A DNA stretch of 64,000 nt, taken from assembly GCF_008711525.1 (NCBI RefSeq), contig NZ_VXKS01000005.1:85402-149401 (forward strand), written 5' to 3'. A program made the position numbers and the translations under genes. The notes under the pieces are model-generated. The model searched no databases and was not told the DNA's origin. It saw only the letters and a program-made list of their open reading frames with translations. Shown here piece by piece: positions 27,263 through 37,143 of this stretch (position 1 is its first letter; every line of letters starts with the position of its first letter). This stretch comes from Cysteiniphilum sp. JM-1. Its GTDB lineage: Bacteria > Pseudomonadota > Gammaproteobacteria > Francisellales > Francisellaceae.

Positions 27263-28325
27263 TGTTTTACACACTATCCCTGGATTTTCTTTTAAGCACT
27301 ATCAAAAACTTGTGAGCCTTGAAGTTAGCATTGATGACTTTCTTGCCAAACCACATAATTATCAACACGCTTTAAATTTAAATCATGAAACGATTACTTT
27401 TATTCAAGAGCAGAAATTCACGCCTTATCTCAAAAAACTTGAAACTTGGCTTCAATCTTCTGATAAACATCATTTGATTCATCTTACTGATCTAGTATTC
27501 CCGCCACAATTAAAACAAATCAGCGATCCACCATTAAGCCTCTATGCCATTGGCGATATTGCCCTTTTAAACACACTGCAACTTGCTATTGTTGGCACGC
27601 GCCAAGCCAGTCTTTACGGCAGTGAATGTATCAAGGCACTGATCCCTAATCTGTTACAAGCCAAACTTACCATCAATAGTGGTATGGCGCTTGGCATTGA
27701 TACGTTGGCACACCAAGAAACACTTAATCAAAATGGCAAGACCATTGCCGTACTTGGCACTGGCGTCAACATCTGTTATCCGGCACAGAACCGTCACCTT
27801 TATGCTCAAATTCAAGCACAGGGTTTGGTTATTTCTGAGTTTTTATTAGGACAAGCACCTAAGCGCTTTCACTTTCCTAAAAGAAACCGATTGATTAGTG
27901 GCTTAAGCCTTGGTGTTGTTGTCATAGAAGCAGCGCACAAAAGTGGCTCATTGATCACGGCAATGCATGCTCTTGAGCAAAACCGCGATGTTTTCGCTAT
28001 TCCAGGCAATATATTTCACAGCCAAAGTCATGGCTGCCATAAGCTCATTCAAATGGGTGCAAAACTTGTTTGTTCAGCAGAAGATATCATTGATGAGCTA
28101 AATCTCACACAAACGCTCAATACTTCGCAAACACCCTTTCAACAATCATTATTACTCACCAACGAGCAACAGCTTGTTTTTGACAGCATTGGCTCAAGTT
28201 GTACCACGATTGACAAAATTATCGACACGACCAACTTAACATACGCAAAAATAACTGGCATACTGTTTGAGCTTGAGATGGAAGCGCTTGTTAGCGCAGT
28301 TCCTGGCGGATATAAACGAATCTAA
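27243..28325 (+). CDS. dprA: DNA processing protein DprA
   Basis: Loads RecA on incoming single strands during natural transformation. 360 residues. Rossmann-like core: LAIVGTRQASLYGSE, NSGMALGIDTLAHQETL, IAVLGTGVNICYPAQN, FHFPKRNRLISGLS, VVIEAAHKSGSLITA. A helical N-terminal domain precedes it and a winged-helix C-terminal domain follows (TIDKIIDTTNLTYAKITGILFELEMEALV). It overlaps the preceding gene by 20 bases (or 11, if ATG 27252 is used). Confidence 0.95.
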   Translation: MQNMSFSVLHTIPGFSFKHYQKLVSLEVSIDDFLAKPHNYQHALNLNHETITFIQEQKFTPYLKKLETWLQSSDKHHLIHLTDLVFPPQLKQISDPPLSLYAIGDIALLNTLQLAIVGTRQASLYGSECIKALIPNLLQAKLTINSGMALGIDTLAHQETLNQNGKTIAVLGTGVNICYPAQNRHLYAQIQAQGLVISEFLLGQAPKRFHFPKRNRLISGLSLGVVVIEAAHKSGSLITAMHALEQNRDVFAIPGNIFHSQSHGCHKLIQMGAKLVCSAEDIIDELNLTQTLNTSQTPFQQSLLLTNEQQLVFDSIGSSCTTIDKIIDTTNLTYAKITGILFELEMEALVSAVPGGYKRI

Positions 28326-28334
28326 TAAGGTAAC

Positions 28335-28817
28335 ATGAACAACAAAGCCCCTATACTACAAGTTCTCATGTCGCTGTTTAGCGATTTGCCCTACTTCGAT
28401 GGTGATATGGTCAAATTGACAAACTCACAAGAGATATTACATGAATTGCAAAAAGCAGGTCTTGCACCACAGGCGATTGAGCAGGCAATTGCTTGGCTTG
28501 AACGTTTCAGCAAATTCAATGACGAGCCAAGAGCAGACTATCACCCTGAAACCGTGCGTGTCTTTACACCACAAGAAAAGGCAATTATTCCAACAGAAAG
28601 CCTGCGATTCTTGCTTGAAGCCTACTTAGCAGGTGACATTCAATCGCATGAGCTTGAGTTTATTATTGAACAAATCATATCCCTTGGCACGCACACCATT
28701 ACTGAAGAACAATTCCTATGGATATTTGAAATGACCATTGCCAACCAAGAAGATGAGCTTTTTGGTGGATTCATCCCTATTGAAGAAGTATTAACAAGAT
28801 CTTTTCGTATTCACTAA
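28335..28817 (+). CDS. smg: Smg family protein (DUF494)
   Basis: 160 residues, nine bases after dprA, the usual place of smg. An acidic, helical protein with LQVLMSLFSDLPYFDGDM at the start and EQFLWIFEMTIANQEDE near the end. Function unknown. Confidence 0.88.
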   Translation: MNNKAPILQVLMSLFSDLPYFDGDMVKLTNSQEILHELQKAGLAPQAIEQAIAWLERFSKFNDEPRADYHPETVRVFTPQEKAIIPTESLRFLLEAYLAGDIQSHELEFIIEQIISLGTHTITEEQFLWIFEMTIANQEDELFGGFIPIEEVLTRSFRIH

Positions 28818-28871
28818 TCATTACCCTGTTTTCCTTAACATTTTTTATTGCTTTATTTTAGCTGTCTAACG

Positions 28872-28899
28872 TTGCGCTTAGCATTTATAAACCTATACT
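28872..28899 (+). promoter_or_regulatory. Candidate maeA promoter
   Basis: TTGCGC (28872-28877) and TATACT (28894-28899), 16 bases apart, lie 34 bases before the maeA ATG in the 115-base gap after smg. The RBS AAGGAG (near 28921) follows. Match by eye. Confidence 0.4.
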
Positions 28900-28932
28900 C
28901 ATAACTGTTACACCAAACAGCAAGGAGCTTAT

Positions 28933-30645
28933 ATGTTTAAAGTTATTACCAATAAAGACGGGCAAACACAAGAAATTCAAACTTCCCTTTCTGCCCATGA
29001 ACTGATGGACAATCCACTGTTAAATAAAGGCACCGCCTTTAGCAAAGAAGAGCGTGATGCGTTTGATTTACACGGTAAATTGCCAATTCAAGTTGAAAGC
29101 CTATCTTCACAATTGATGCGTGTCTATCGTCAATTTCAAGAGAAAAATGACAATATCCAGAAAAATATTTTTCTAAATACCCTGCATGATAGCAATACAA
29201 CGCTTTTTTATAAATTTTGCTCACAACATATCGACGAGGTATTGCCGATTGTTTATACACCAACGGTTGGTGATGCCGTTGAGCAATACTCTAGCGAATT
29301 CAGACGCCCTGCTGGCGTTTATCTTGCCTATGATGAACAAAAACAAATGGATAAGATCCTCAGCAATATCGCCAAAAAGCAACAGATTGATTTTATTATT
29401 GTTACCGATGGCGAGGCTGTCCTTGGTATTGGCGACTGGGGCATTGGCGGCATGGATATTAGCATTGGCAAACTGATGGTTTATATTATTTGTGCGGGCA
29501 TCAATCCTGCCAATGTGCTTCCTGTACAACTTGACGTTGGCACCAACAACCAAAAGCTACTAGATGACCCGATGTATCTTGGCGCGCGCCATCCACGTAT
29601 CACCGGCAAAAAATATGATCAATTTATCGAAAAATTTGTCATAAGTGTAAAAAAGCACTTCCCCAATGTCTATTTGCACTGGGAGGACTTCGGTCGAGGT
29701 CATGCGCGCGCGATTTTAGAGACTTATCGCGACCAGCTTTGTACATTCAATGATGATATGCAAGGCACAGGGATTGTCGCTACAGCTAATGTGATTTCAG
29801 CCATCAGAGCCACCCAAACTAAATTTACGGATCATAAAGTTGTAATGTTTGGTGCCGGCACCGCAGGCTGCGGCATTATGGATCAGATTCTTGATGCCTT
29901 TATTGCCAGTGGCATGACAAAAAAGCAAGCTTTGGATCGCTTTTATATTATTGATCGATTTGGTCTTGTCGTTGATGATATGCCTGATTTACCAGACTTT
30001 CAAAAGCCCTATGCTAAATCAAGAAAGCAACTTAAGAATTGGAATATCAATAATCAGGAAAATATTTCATTGCTTGAAGTCGTGCAAAATGCTAAAGCCA
30101 CAATCTTAATCGGTTGTTCAACGGTTAAAGGTGCTTTTAACAAACCGATTGTCACTACCATGGCGCAAAATATTGAGCGCCCGATTATCATGCCATTATC
30201 AAATCCAAATTCACACTGTGAAGCAACACCTGAAGATCTCATCAACTGGACCAATGCCAAAGCCATTATTGCCGCAGGCAGTCCATTTGAACCTGTTGTT
30301 TATCAAGGAAAAACTTACCAGATATCTCAAGGCAACAATGCGTTCATTTTCCCAGGACTTGGATTAGGTGCCATTGCTGTTAAAGCGACCAAGATGTCTG
30401 ATGGTATGATTCGCGTTGCCAGCGAAACACTAGCGAGCTTCTCACCACTGCATCAATCCGTTAACAATCCAGTATTACCACCAATTCATGATGCCACCAT
30501 TGTTAGCAAAGCGGTCGCTATCGCTGTTGCTAAACAAGCGATTAAAGAAGGCTTATCAAGTATCAAAGCCAAAGAAGCTGATGTCGAGAAACTCGTTAAC
30601 AACGCACAATGGATACCTGATTACTATCCACTAAAGAAACAGTAA
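28933..30645 (+). CDS. maeA: NAD-dependent malic enzyme
   Basis: Oxidatively decarboxylates malate to pyruvate. 570 residues, the long form like E. coli SfcA/MaeA. Motifs: PIVYTPTVGDAVEQYS, VVTDG-type motif FIIVTDGEAVLGIGDWG, NVLPVQLDVGTNN, HWEDFGRGHA, FNDDMQGTGIVATANV, MFGAGTAGCGIMDQI, and PIIMPLSNPNSHCEATPED. It converges on the T6SS locus, 7 bases from its last gene. Confidence 0.96.
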   Translation: MFKVITNKDGQTQEIQTSLSAHELMDNPLLNKGTAFSKEERDAFDLHGKLPIQVESLSSQLMRVYRQFQEKNDNIQKNIFLNTLHDSNTTLFYKFCSQHIDEVLPIVYTPTVGDAVEQYSSEFRRPAGVYLAYDEQKQMDKILSNIAKKQQIDFIIVTDGEAVLGIGDWGIGGMDISIGKLMVYIICAGINPANVLPVQLDVGTNNQKLLDDPMYLGARHPRITGKKYDQFIEKFVISVKKHFPNVYLHWEDFGRGHARAILETYRDQLCTFNDDMQGTGIVATANVISAIRATQTKFTDHKVVMFGAGTAGCGIMDQILDAFIASGMTKKQALDRFYIIDRFGLVVDDMPDLPDFQKPYAKSRKQLKNWNINNQENISLLEVVQNAKATILIGCSTVKGAFNKPIVTTMAQNIERPIIMPLSNPNSHCEATPEDLINWTNAKAIIAAGSPFEPVVYQGKTYQISQGNNAFIFPGLGLGAIAVKATKMSDGMIRVASETLASFSPLHQSVNNPVLPPIHDATIVSKAVAIAVAKQAIKEGLSSIKAKEADVEKLVNNAQWIPDYYPLKKQ

Positions 30646-30652
30646 AAACGTC

Positions 30653-32566
30653 TTAACTCCCTGATTCACCTGCACTTGTTGCACTAATCTTAGTGGTATT
30701 AGCTTGTGCATCAAACTCAATGCTATAGTTTGATTTTTCATTATTCTCACCTAAATCTATCCCCATATTGAGTTTTTGTTTTTTGCCTGTCTTATCAGTA
30801 CTTGCTTGGAGTGACATCTCCTGATCTGCGCCCCAAAACAACGATTCAAGCTGAGTCGACGCCTCAATGGGCTTTATAATTTTCGTTGCAATAATGCCAT
30901 CAAGCATTACATATTCAGGGTTACATTTCAGCATTACCCTTGTGCCTACTTTCAATGGCAAATGATATTGAGCATGTGTGATATAACCACTAACAGGAAC
31001 CTGTATCAGTAGATTGTTAAACTCAGGCAATTTAACCCAATAACATAGCTCATCTTTTGTCAATTGATCTAAACTCATACCGTCAATTGCTGGGCTTTTA
31101 TTTTTATCTACCACATATAAATATTGTGCTGATTTATTACTTTGCTGTTGATTTGCATCTGAGCTGCCGACAACAACCCCCTCTGTCGTTATTAATGGCA
31201 TATCCCTCACTTTGGGCGTAAACGCAAGATCTTGCTCTTTGGGGTCAGTAAACACATACTCTGAAACAAGCGTATGCGTTGCTGAATAATATCTTTTAAG
31301 ATCTGCGGCTTTCACCTTTCCAAGACGAACACCCTCATTGTTTGCTTGATGAAGACTCATCATCAATTTAAATGAATGCACTTGAGCAGATTTATCGCCG
31401 AATAAATTTAAGCTTTCACCATTAGCTAACGGTAAATTCAAATCCATTTGATCAAGTGGAAATATTCGCCCTATAAAGCTTGGTAATACATCAAACTGCA
31501 TTATTAATTGCTGCAATGGCAATTTCTGAGTTGTCTCAAATTTTAATCGCTGATTTGCTTGTTTTTTAGCATCATCTTCAACGGCAGATGATATGCGTCT
31601 ATTAACAATACATATTGGCTTATCCTCAGCACTCTCAGGATAGCTTTTTACTAATTCAGGGAAGGTATTAATCACCTGATCTGCTGTTTGTGATTTTGTG
31701 ATATTTTCAAGTTTGATATTAATCAACTGCTGCCAATCGCTAAAAACCAAATTTGTATTGGATTTGGAGCCTTCATCTGTCGCAAGCGCTTTTATTTGAT
31801 ATTTTGGCGTCTTTATCGCAGGCCAGCTAATCACACTACCATCAAAATCCTTTGACAGCACCACACTTGGCTTTTCCTCCTGCATCGCCTGATAATCAAG
31901 GGCTAACACACCACCATAGTGCGCAACAATAAACACTAGATATTCATAATGACTTATATTCTTTCCATGCACACAAGGGATAATAACGCGTCTTTTCGTT
32001 TGGTAATCCGCGAGCTTTTCATCTACGGTCAAGGTACATAGTGCTGTAAATGGTGACATGATATCGGCGATGACATCACCATAACTTTTATCCTTAAATC
32101 CCATGCGTTTACTTGATTGCTTTAACCAATATTGCAATGGGTCAGTAAATTTCAATCTTAAGCGCTGACGCATAGATGTGATCACAGGTTTTTTAGTTTT
32201 GGTGTCTATTTGACTATTAAAATCTAAGTACTCCATAGTTAACGGTTGATACTCAGTTAAGTAACCACTTAAAAGAAGCTGCTCTACTTGACTGCTTTGG
32301 CTATCAACATTTAATTTTTGTTGAATCAATATATTAATTTTAACCGCACCTTTCATCATCAAATCTTTGACTGAGTTAATCAATGCTTTATCATAATCCA
32401 AAGGAATCAGTGTTAAGTCTCCAGTAAAACCACTTACTTGCATATCCAATGTAAATTGATGAATAAAAGAGCCATTAATCTCAAGCAATTTATCCTGTTG
32501 TGCTTTATTGCTTTTATCTAATGGAATTAATTGAATTTGCAATAGCTGAGTGTCGAAAGATGCCAT
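30653..32566 (-). CDS. T6SS hub protein: gp27-like and OB region of a split VgrG
   Basis: 637 residues. The N-terminal half has the all-beta, tail-hub character of VgrG/gp27 (FTLDMQVSGFTGDLTL; VFIVAHYGGVLALDYQA; LKRYYSATHTLVSEYVF). Residues of about 520-575 look like the gp5 OB domain (YWVKLPEFNNLLIQVPVSGY ... KVGTRVMLKCNPEYVMLDG). The chain then ends within about 70 residues with no beta-helix; the spike is encoded by the gene just upstream. Francisella PdpA is, to my recollection, the hub partner of a small VgrG, and I infer the same role here. Last gene of the locus. Confidence 0.6.
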   Translation of the reverse strand: MASFDTQLLQIQLIPLDKSNKAQQDKLLEINGSFIHQFTLDMQVSGFTGDLTLIPLDYDKALINSVKDLMMKGAVKINILIQQKLNVDSQSSQVEQLLLSGYLTEYQPLTMEYLDFNSQIDTKTKKPVITSMRQRLRLKFTDPLQYWLKQSSKRMGFKDKSYGDVIADIMSPFTALCTLTVDEKLADYQTKRRVIIPCVHGKNISHYEYLVFIVAHYGGVLALDYQAMQEEKPSVVLSKDFDGSVISWPAIKTPKYQIKALATDEGSKSNTNLVFSDWQQLINIKLENITKSQTADQVINTFPELVKSYPESAEDKPICIVNRRISSAVEDDAKKQANQRLKFETTQKLPLQQLIMQFDVLPSFIGRIFPLDQMDLNLPLANGESLNLFGDKSAQVHSFKLMMSLHQANNEGVRLGKVKAADLKRYYSATHTLVSEYVFTDPKEQDLAFTPKVRDMPLITTEGVVVGSSDANQQQSNKSAQYLYVVDKNKSPAIDGMSLDQLTKDELCYWVKLPEFNNLLIQVPVSGYITHAQYHLPLKVGTRVMLKCNPEYVMLDGIIATKIIKPIEASTQLESLFWGADQEMSLQASTDKTGKKQKLNMGIDLGENNEKSNYSIEFDAQANTTKISATSAGESGS

Positions 32567-32625
32567 TTATTTCAACCTATTTATTAACCTATACTCAACA
32601 TATCCTTTTTGAGAGAAAAGAACAT

Positions 32626-32638
32626 AGCCAAAGTGGCT
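32626..32638. repeat. Recurrent T6SS palindrome, copy 1
   Basis: AGCCA-AAG-TGGCT, a perfect palindrome in the context ACATAGCCA, directly after the vgrG stop codon on the minus strand and about 60 bases before the hub gene. It could form a hairpin in mRNA or be a protein-binding site. Confidence 0.5.
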
Positions 32639-33079
32639 TTATGGACCTAGATTAACCTGTGGCGCTTTACCACTAATTGAATTACCTTTCATGCTAATAC
32701 TTTGCCCATCCTGCTCAATATTTTCTGCCTTGATTGTGATCGAACTGTCTGAAATCGTTAATTTAGAACTCCCCACACAGATTGAAATCTCACCATCTTT
32801 AATATCGAATTTCGCACTACCGATTTCAATAAATGCTTCATCACTACTTAGCTTTAAAGTTGTGTTTTTTACTTGAGCTGTAAGCGTTTCATCGGCAGTT
32901 AGCGTGATTTGTTTGCTTTTTTTCTGAATCGTGCCTTCTGGTACTGATTCATTAGATAGTTTAGCTTTTGCATCAAGGCAGTATTGATATTGATCCTCAC
33001 TATTCTTAAGTTGGGTTGTCAATGTAATGCTTGGCACATTCGCAGCAAGGGTAATATCAGCCGTATTTAATGTTGCCAT
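32639..33079 (-). CDS. vgrG: Small T6SS spike protein VgrG (beta-helix only)
   Basis: 146 residues. The sequence is a run of short alternating strands (KQITLTADETLTAQVKNTTL, SSDEAFIEIGSAKFDIKDGE, SKLTISDSSITIKAENIEQ), the pattern of a triple-stranded gp5 beta-helix. It lacks hub and OB domains. Length and style match the 164-residue VgrG of Francisella. It lies between the PAAR-like tip gene (9 bases) and the hub gene, as expected of a three-piece spike. A hairpin directly follows its stop codon. Confidence 0.72.
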   Translation of the reverse strand: MATLNTADITLAANVPSITLTTQLKNSEDQYQYCLDAKAKLSNESVPEGTIQKKSKQITLTADETLTAQVKNTTLKLSSDEAFIEIGSAKFDIKDGEISICVGSSKLTISDSSITIKAENIEQDGQSISMKGNSISGKAPQVNLGP

Positions 33080-33088
33080 TTTTTCACC

Positions 33089-36055
33089 TTAAGCCACTTC
33101 AATGGCATCTTGCCCTGGGTTTACCACGGTAACCATGCCACTCATTGCAGTAAAGGCACAGTGCAATTGACTATTTTGACGTACTAAAGGCATGCTTAAT
33201 CCTTGCGTCATCGTTGCCAAAGGAAACCATGGTAACGTCAATGGCATACAAGCTGATGGGGCTCCCAAAGAGGCAATCACCAATGGATTTGCTGGATTTG
33301 TGCATGGTGAAAACGGTTTTACATTCAAAAAAGGAATCATATTGATCGGTAAAGTTGCCGGCTTCCCAGGAGATAGATTCACACCAAAAGGAAGCACTGT
33401 TAATGGCAAGGGAGCCGCCCCCATCATACAACGAATCTCAGCACCTGATGATACTGCAACCATTTTCTCACCGCTACCACTAGGTGTTGCAAATGCACTC
33501 ATCACACAGCCTAATGCTGCAGTTAGCTGATTAAGCATATCCGTTACTTGTGGAATAACGACATTATTTGGTAATAAACTATTTAGATCTGGCAAGGGTG
33601 GCAATTGCATTGATGCTAATAGGCTTCCTTCATTTGGCATTGCAGGAAAATTTGCCATTGCCTGTGTATTTAAACTTACCGATTGACCAAGTGTAACACT
33701 TGTATTCATAGCAGTCTGACCATTAACTAGTAAATTATTGCCATTTGCTTGCATATTCAGTGCATTATCACGTAGCTGAAGTAGGTTTTGTGGTAATGCG
33801 ACTTGATCTTGTGATGGGTTTAGAGCCTGTTGAAAGTTTGAATGTAATTGATTAACTTGCTGATAGGCATCATTTATTTGATCTGTTGCATGTGGGCAAC
33901 TTGGAAAATTCATGCGTGCTTGCATGAGGCTTTGTTTGATATTATCTGCCTTGGACTGCATCACATCAACACCTGTTGATAATAGAGGGCATAGCTTAGG
34001 CTTTGTCGCTGCAATCTGCTTATTAACTTGCTGCTGCATATCGTTAAGTACCGCAGCTACTTGTGCCTGTGATTGATTAATCACTGCCAGATTTTGTGTC
34101 AACTGTGCCGAACTACTTTGGCTTGTGAGCCCACTCATACTCTGCTGTGCTTTTATTAACTCTGTGTTGAGCTGATTGAGTTTCTTTAATGTGCTTGGTT
34201 GTAACGTTGCTATTTCATTAATAGACGCTGATTGACTTAATGAAACCATTGGGTTGACATTACAGAAAGTTTGCGACACTTGATTAGATAGCTTTTGTGT
34301 CATCGCATTGGTTGCATTTAGCTTACTATTTAACATACTTTGCATTTTCTGTGCAGCAGCTTGAATCTCAGCAAGTTTTTCTAAATATGCCGCCTTAAGC
34401 TTGGCATAGTCAGCTTGAGCCTTTGCATATGCTGCCATTGCTTTATCTTGTAATGCTTGTATTTGCGCTAATCTTTTCTCTCCATTTTGTGGCGAGTCAT
34501 TAAGAGCGGTTATTGCTTGTGACTTCATTTGACTTTGCAATTGATTAAAGTGACCTAATGACTGCGCATAATGATCTTGTGCTTGCGACATTGATTTATT
34601 GTCATTAATGCAACCACTCAATGCGGCAAGCTGCTGCGCATGCGCATTTTGCAAACCATTCATTTGCTCATTTGCCTGAGTCAACTGATCATTTAATGTT
34701 TGCTGATAGCCATTACTTATGGTAGCAGCATGTTGATTTAATTGTGTTAAAGAAGTATTTAAGTGATCTAAAGCTTGCGCATATTTTCCTGATCGATTGG
34801 CAAAGTCTTTGCAACCTTTGGCACTATTAATGATATCAGCTGCATTTTGCGCATTATTTAATGCTTTTATCATCTGTTGATTGATACTATCTTCTGATAA
34901 TTGATGTTGCTGTAATTGGTTATTTAGCGTTGCTAGCGGTTGATATTGTGTTGAAGCATCTGCTGACTGCGCCGCCCAATATTGACGACTTATGTGTTGC
35001 GTTTGCGTTGATATATAGCTTATTCGCTGCTGCAAATCATCATCATTTGCTATGGCGTTTGTAGTGGATGAGTCTTGCTTGATCTGCGAAAGCTGATAAT
35101 TCACTTGAGTGGCTTCAATATGCGCACGATAGATACCTGCTTCCGTTTGCAATGACTGTTGGTATAAATCATTGTTTTGACAGGTCGCATTGATTTGATT
35201 AAAGCTTGCTTGTGTATTGGCTATGCTCGTTTGCACCTTTGTCATTTGAGCATTTACATCGGCTTGATTTGACTGAGCACTACTATGCATCGCATACAGC
35301 TGCATCAATTCGCTAGAGGTATCATTCATACGTTGTTGAAAATCACCAATATTTGCATTTAACGCCGAGTGACTACGCGCAAAGGGCATCAAGCTACTGA
35401 CTGCTGAGGTATAGCTTTGTTGCAACAACATAAATTGATTTGCCTGCGGGAAACGAGATGCTTGCGCATGCCCTGTAATACTTTGTTGTAATGCATTATC
35501 ATATTGCTGAGTAAGTGCCTGTTGGTTTAAACCCATATTGCTTTGTGCATTTAATTGCTCAGAGAGCATATCATCTGGACAATTCTCAATAGCACCTTTG
35601 TAATTCTTAAGAGCATCTAGATGACTATTTGCTATCATCATCTGTATTTGAGCAGGTGATCCTGCACTACTTAACTCAGGTCTCTCAGGCTGAGTGAAAG
35701 TAGCGTTTGCCTTTAACGCATATAACTGTGATCGCTGATCACTTACACCTTGCTTTATAGCATCCATATTGGCAACTTGATCAACGCTTGACTGATATGT
35801 GCTACTTTGATCCAACAACGACTGCTTGAGCATATTGTCATAATCGTTAGCATTTTCCCCACATGATTCATTTGAATCAAACGCGGGAGTATCTTGAGTA
35901 GGGGGCTGATAATCAGTCGCCGCATACGCCCCCATCAAAGCATATTGCCAATTATTTGATAATGTCTCAACCTGTTGGTTATGACAGCTTCCTTGGCAAT
36001 TTTGTGCATTGGGACATATTGATTTTTCAGAAGATGCTAACTCATTTTCCACCAT
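33089..36055 (-). CDS. PAAR-like (DUF4280-type) T6SS tip protein with a giant N-terminal extension
   Basis: About 988 residues from ATG 36055, which has AAGG five bases upstream. The last 125 residues follow the PAAR-like pattern of IglG-type proteins: VSSGAEIRCMMGAAPLPLTV, MIPFLNVKPFSPCTNPANP, PSACMPLTLPWFPL, NSQLHCAFTAMSGMVTVVNPGQ, with four regularly placed Cys as possible metal ligands. The preceding 860 residues are Gln/Asn/Ala-rich and almost all coiled coil. The extreme N-terminus has a Cys/His cluster (CPNAQNCQGSCH). No catalytic motif was recognised, so the extension may be a scaffold, an effector, or a cargo adaptor. Confidence 0.7.
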   Translation of the reverse strand: MVENELASSEKSICPNAQNCQGSCHNQQVETLSNNWQYALMGAYAATDYQPPTQDTPAFDSNESCGENANDYDNMLKQSLLDQSSTYQSSVDQVANMDAIKQGVSDQRSQLYALKANATFTQPERPELSSAGSPAQIQMMIANSHLDALKNYKGAIENCPDDMLSEQLNAQSNMGLNQQALTQQYDNALQQSITGHAQASRFPQANQFMLLQQSYTSAVSSLMPFARSHSALNANIGDFQQRMNDTSSELMQLYAMHSSAQSNQADVNAQMTKVQTSIANTQASFNQINATCQNNDLYQQSLQTEAGIYRAHIEATQVNYQLSQIKQDSSTTNAIANDDDLQQRISYISTQTQHISRQYWAAQSADASTQYQPLATLNNQLQQHQLSEDSINQQMIKALNNAQNAADIINSAKGCKDFANRSGKYAQALDHLNTSLTQLNQHAATISNGYQQTLNDQLTQANEQMNGLQNAHAQQLAALSGCINDNKSMSQAQDHYAQSLGHFNQLQSQMKSQAITALNDSPQNGEKRLAQIQALQDKAMAAYAKAQADYAKLKAAYLEKLAEIQAAAQKMQSMLNSKLNATNAMTQKLSNQVSQTFCNVNPMVSLSQSASINEIATLQPSTLKKLNQLNTELIKAQQSMSGLTSQSSSAQLTQNLAVINQSQAQVAAVLNDMQQQVNKQIAATKPKLCPLLSTGVDVMQSKADNIKQSLMQARMNFPSCPHATDQINDAYQQVNQLHSNFQQALNPSQDQVALPQNLLQLRDNALNMQANGNNLLVNGQTAMNTSVTLGQSVSLNTQAMANFPAMPNEGSLLASMQLPPLPDLNSLLPNNVVIPQVTDMLNQLTAALGCVMSAFATPSGSGEKMVAVSSGAEIRCMMGAAPLPLTVLPFGVNLSPGKPATLPINMIPFLNVKPFSPCTNPANPLVIASLGAPSACMPLTLPWFPLATMTQGLSMPLVRQNSQLHCAFTAMSGMVTVVNPGQDAIEVA

Positions 36056-36063
36056 AATCACCT

Positions 36064-37143
36064 TTAATCTTGACGTATAAACTCGTTGTTGTAATGACTC
36101 TCACGTTCTTGGAACGGTTGTTGTGGTGATTGATCCCTCTCATAGTCATAGCGCTCATGCATTGATTTTTGTAAACTTGGCATTGGCGTATTGGCAATAA
36201 GTCCATTAAAGATCTCCTTATCAACAGCACTGCCATTATTATCAAACGTTTGATCTAACAATAACCTATGGTCCGAATGAATAATATTCTCAAGAATACT
36301 CCATTGCAACGAATTAAGATTATCATTCATATAATTAACCAATGTTTGAAACTTAGGATCAAAACTTTGCTGATAAAACCCAATAAAAATACTTGGGAAA
36401 TACTGTAACGGATTAAACTGTGATAGCTCTTTATATATATGATGATATAAGGCAGCGGCAGCAGTCATCTGACCTTTGGCCTTTAATAAATCAAACGTCT
36501 CAAGCTTCGCTAGCAAATTAAACCATTTTTGTGATGCCTCTTTTAATGAGACTGATGCGACTTGAGTTTTTCTTTCATTGGCATCTAAATCCACTTCTGT
36601 TGCAGACTCATGCTCATCACTATCCTTCAGCTGAGACTCTACAACAGCTTTAGCTAATCGTTGTTGCAGAAAATGTTGTAACTTCTTGTAGCTGTCTTGC
36701 AAACTGGGGGCTAATTGCATGATACAAACCACAAGCAAGTCAAAAGCATTGACAACATCTTCTGCAATACTTAAACGCGATTTCTGGCTTTCTTGATAAG
36801 TTAAATTATCCATCACCCCACTAACAAACCACCCCAAAGCACTTTCAATTTGGCGAGGTTTAAACTTATATGGTTGCAGTATTTCATAACGATCTTGCAA
36901 GATAAAATGCAAACTATCAAAAGCGTATATCGCATGTTCATTGAAGTTTTGATGGCAAAGTCCAAAAAGGTAATAACATACCAAACGAATATCAAAGTAA
37001 CCTTCGGCTAACTTTGACATCGACATCTCCATACATTTTATATAATCGCCCTTTTGGCTCCAGTCAACGATCTCAGATAAATCAACTTGTGATAATACAT
37101 CCTCACTGGCTAATAGCTCAGCAAAATCAATACATTCACTCAT
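36064..37143 (-). CDS. tssA: TssA-like T6SS protein (ImpA N-terminal domain)
   Basis: 359 residues. Residues of about 20-110 resemble ImpA_N: DWSQKGDYIKCMEMSMSKLA, then a helix pair and LQDRYEILQPYKFKPRQIESALGWFV. The middle is variable. The C-terminal part around FNLLAKLETFDLLKAKGQMTA is helical, as in the TssA oligomerisation region. The end (QQPFQERESHYN) is charged. It overlaps tssK by 4 bases. In Francisella the comparable protein may be IglI; that link is tentative. Confidence 0.6.
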   Translation of the reverse strand: MSECIDFAELLASEDVLSQVDLSEIVDWSQKGDYIKCMEMSMSKLAEGYFDIRLVCYYLFGLCHQNFNEHAIYAFDSLHFILQDRYEILQPYKFKPRQIESALGWFVSGVMDNLTYQESQKSRLSIAEDVVNAFDLLVVCIMQLAPSLQDSYKKLQHFLQQRLAKAVVESQLKDSDEHESATEVDLDANERKTQVASVSLKEASQKWFNLLAKLETFDLLKAKGQMTAAAALYHHIYKELSQFNPLQYFPSIFIGFYQQSFDPKFQTLVNYMNDNLNSLQWSILENIIHSDHRLLLDQTFDNNGSAVDKEIFNGLIANTPMPSLQKSMHERYDYERDQSPQQPFQERESHYNNEFIRQD

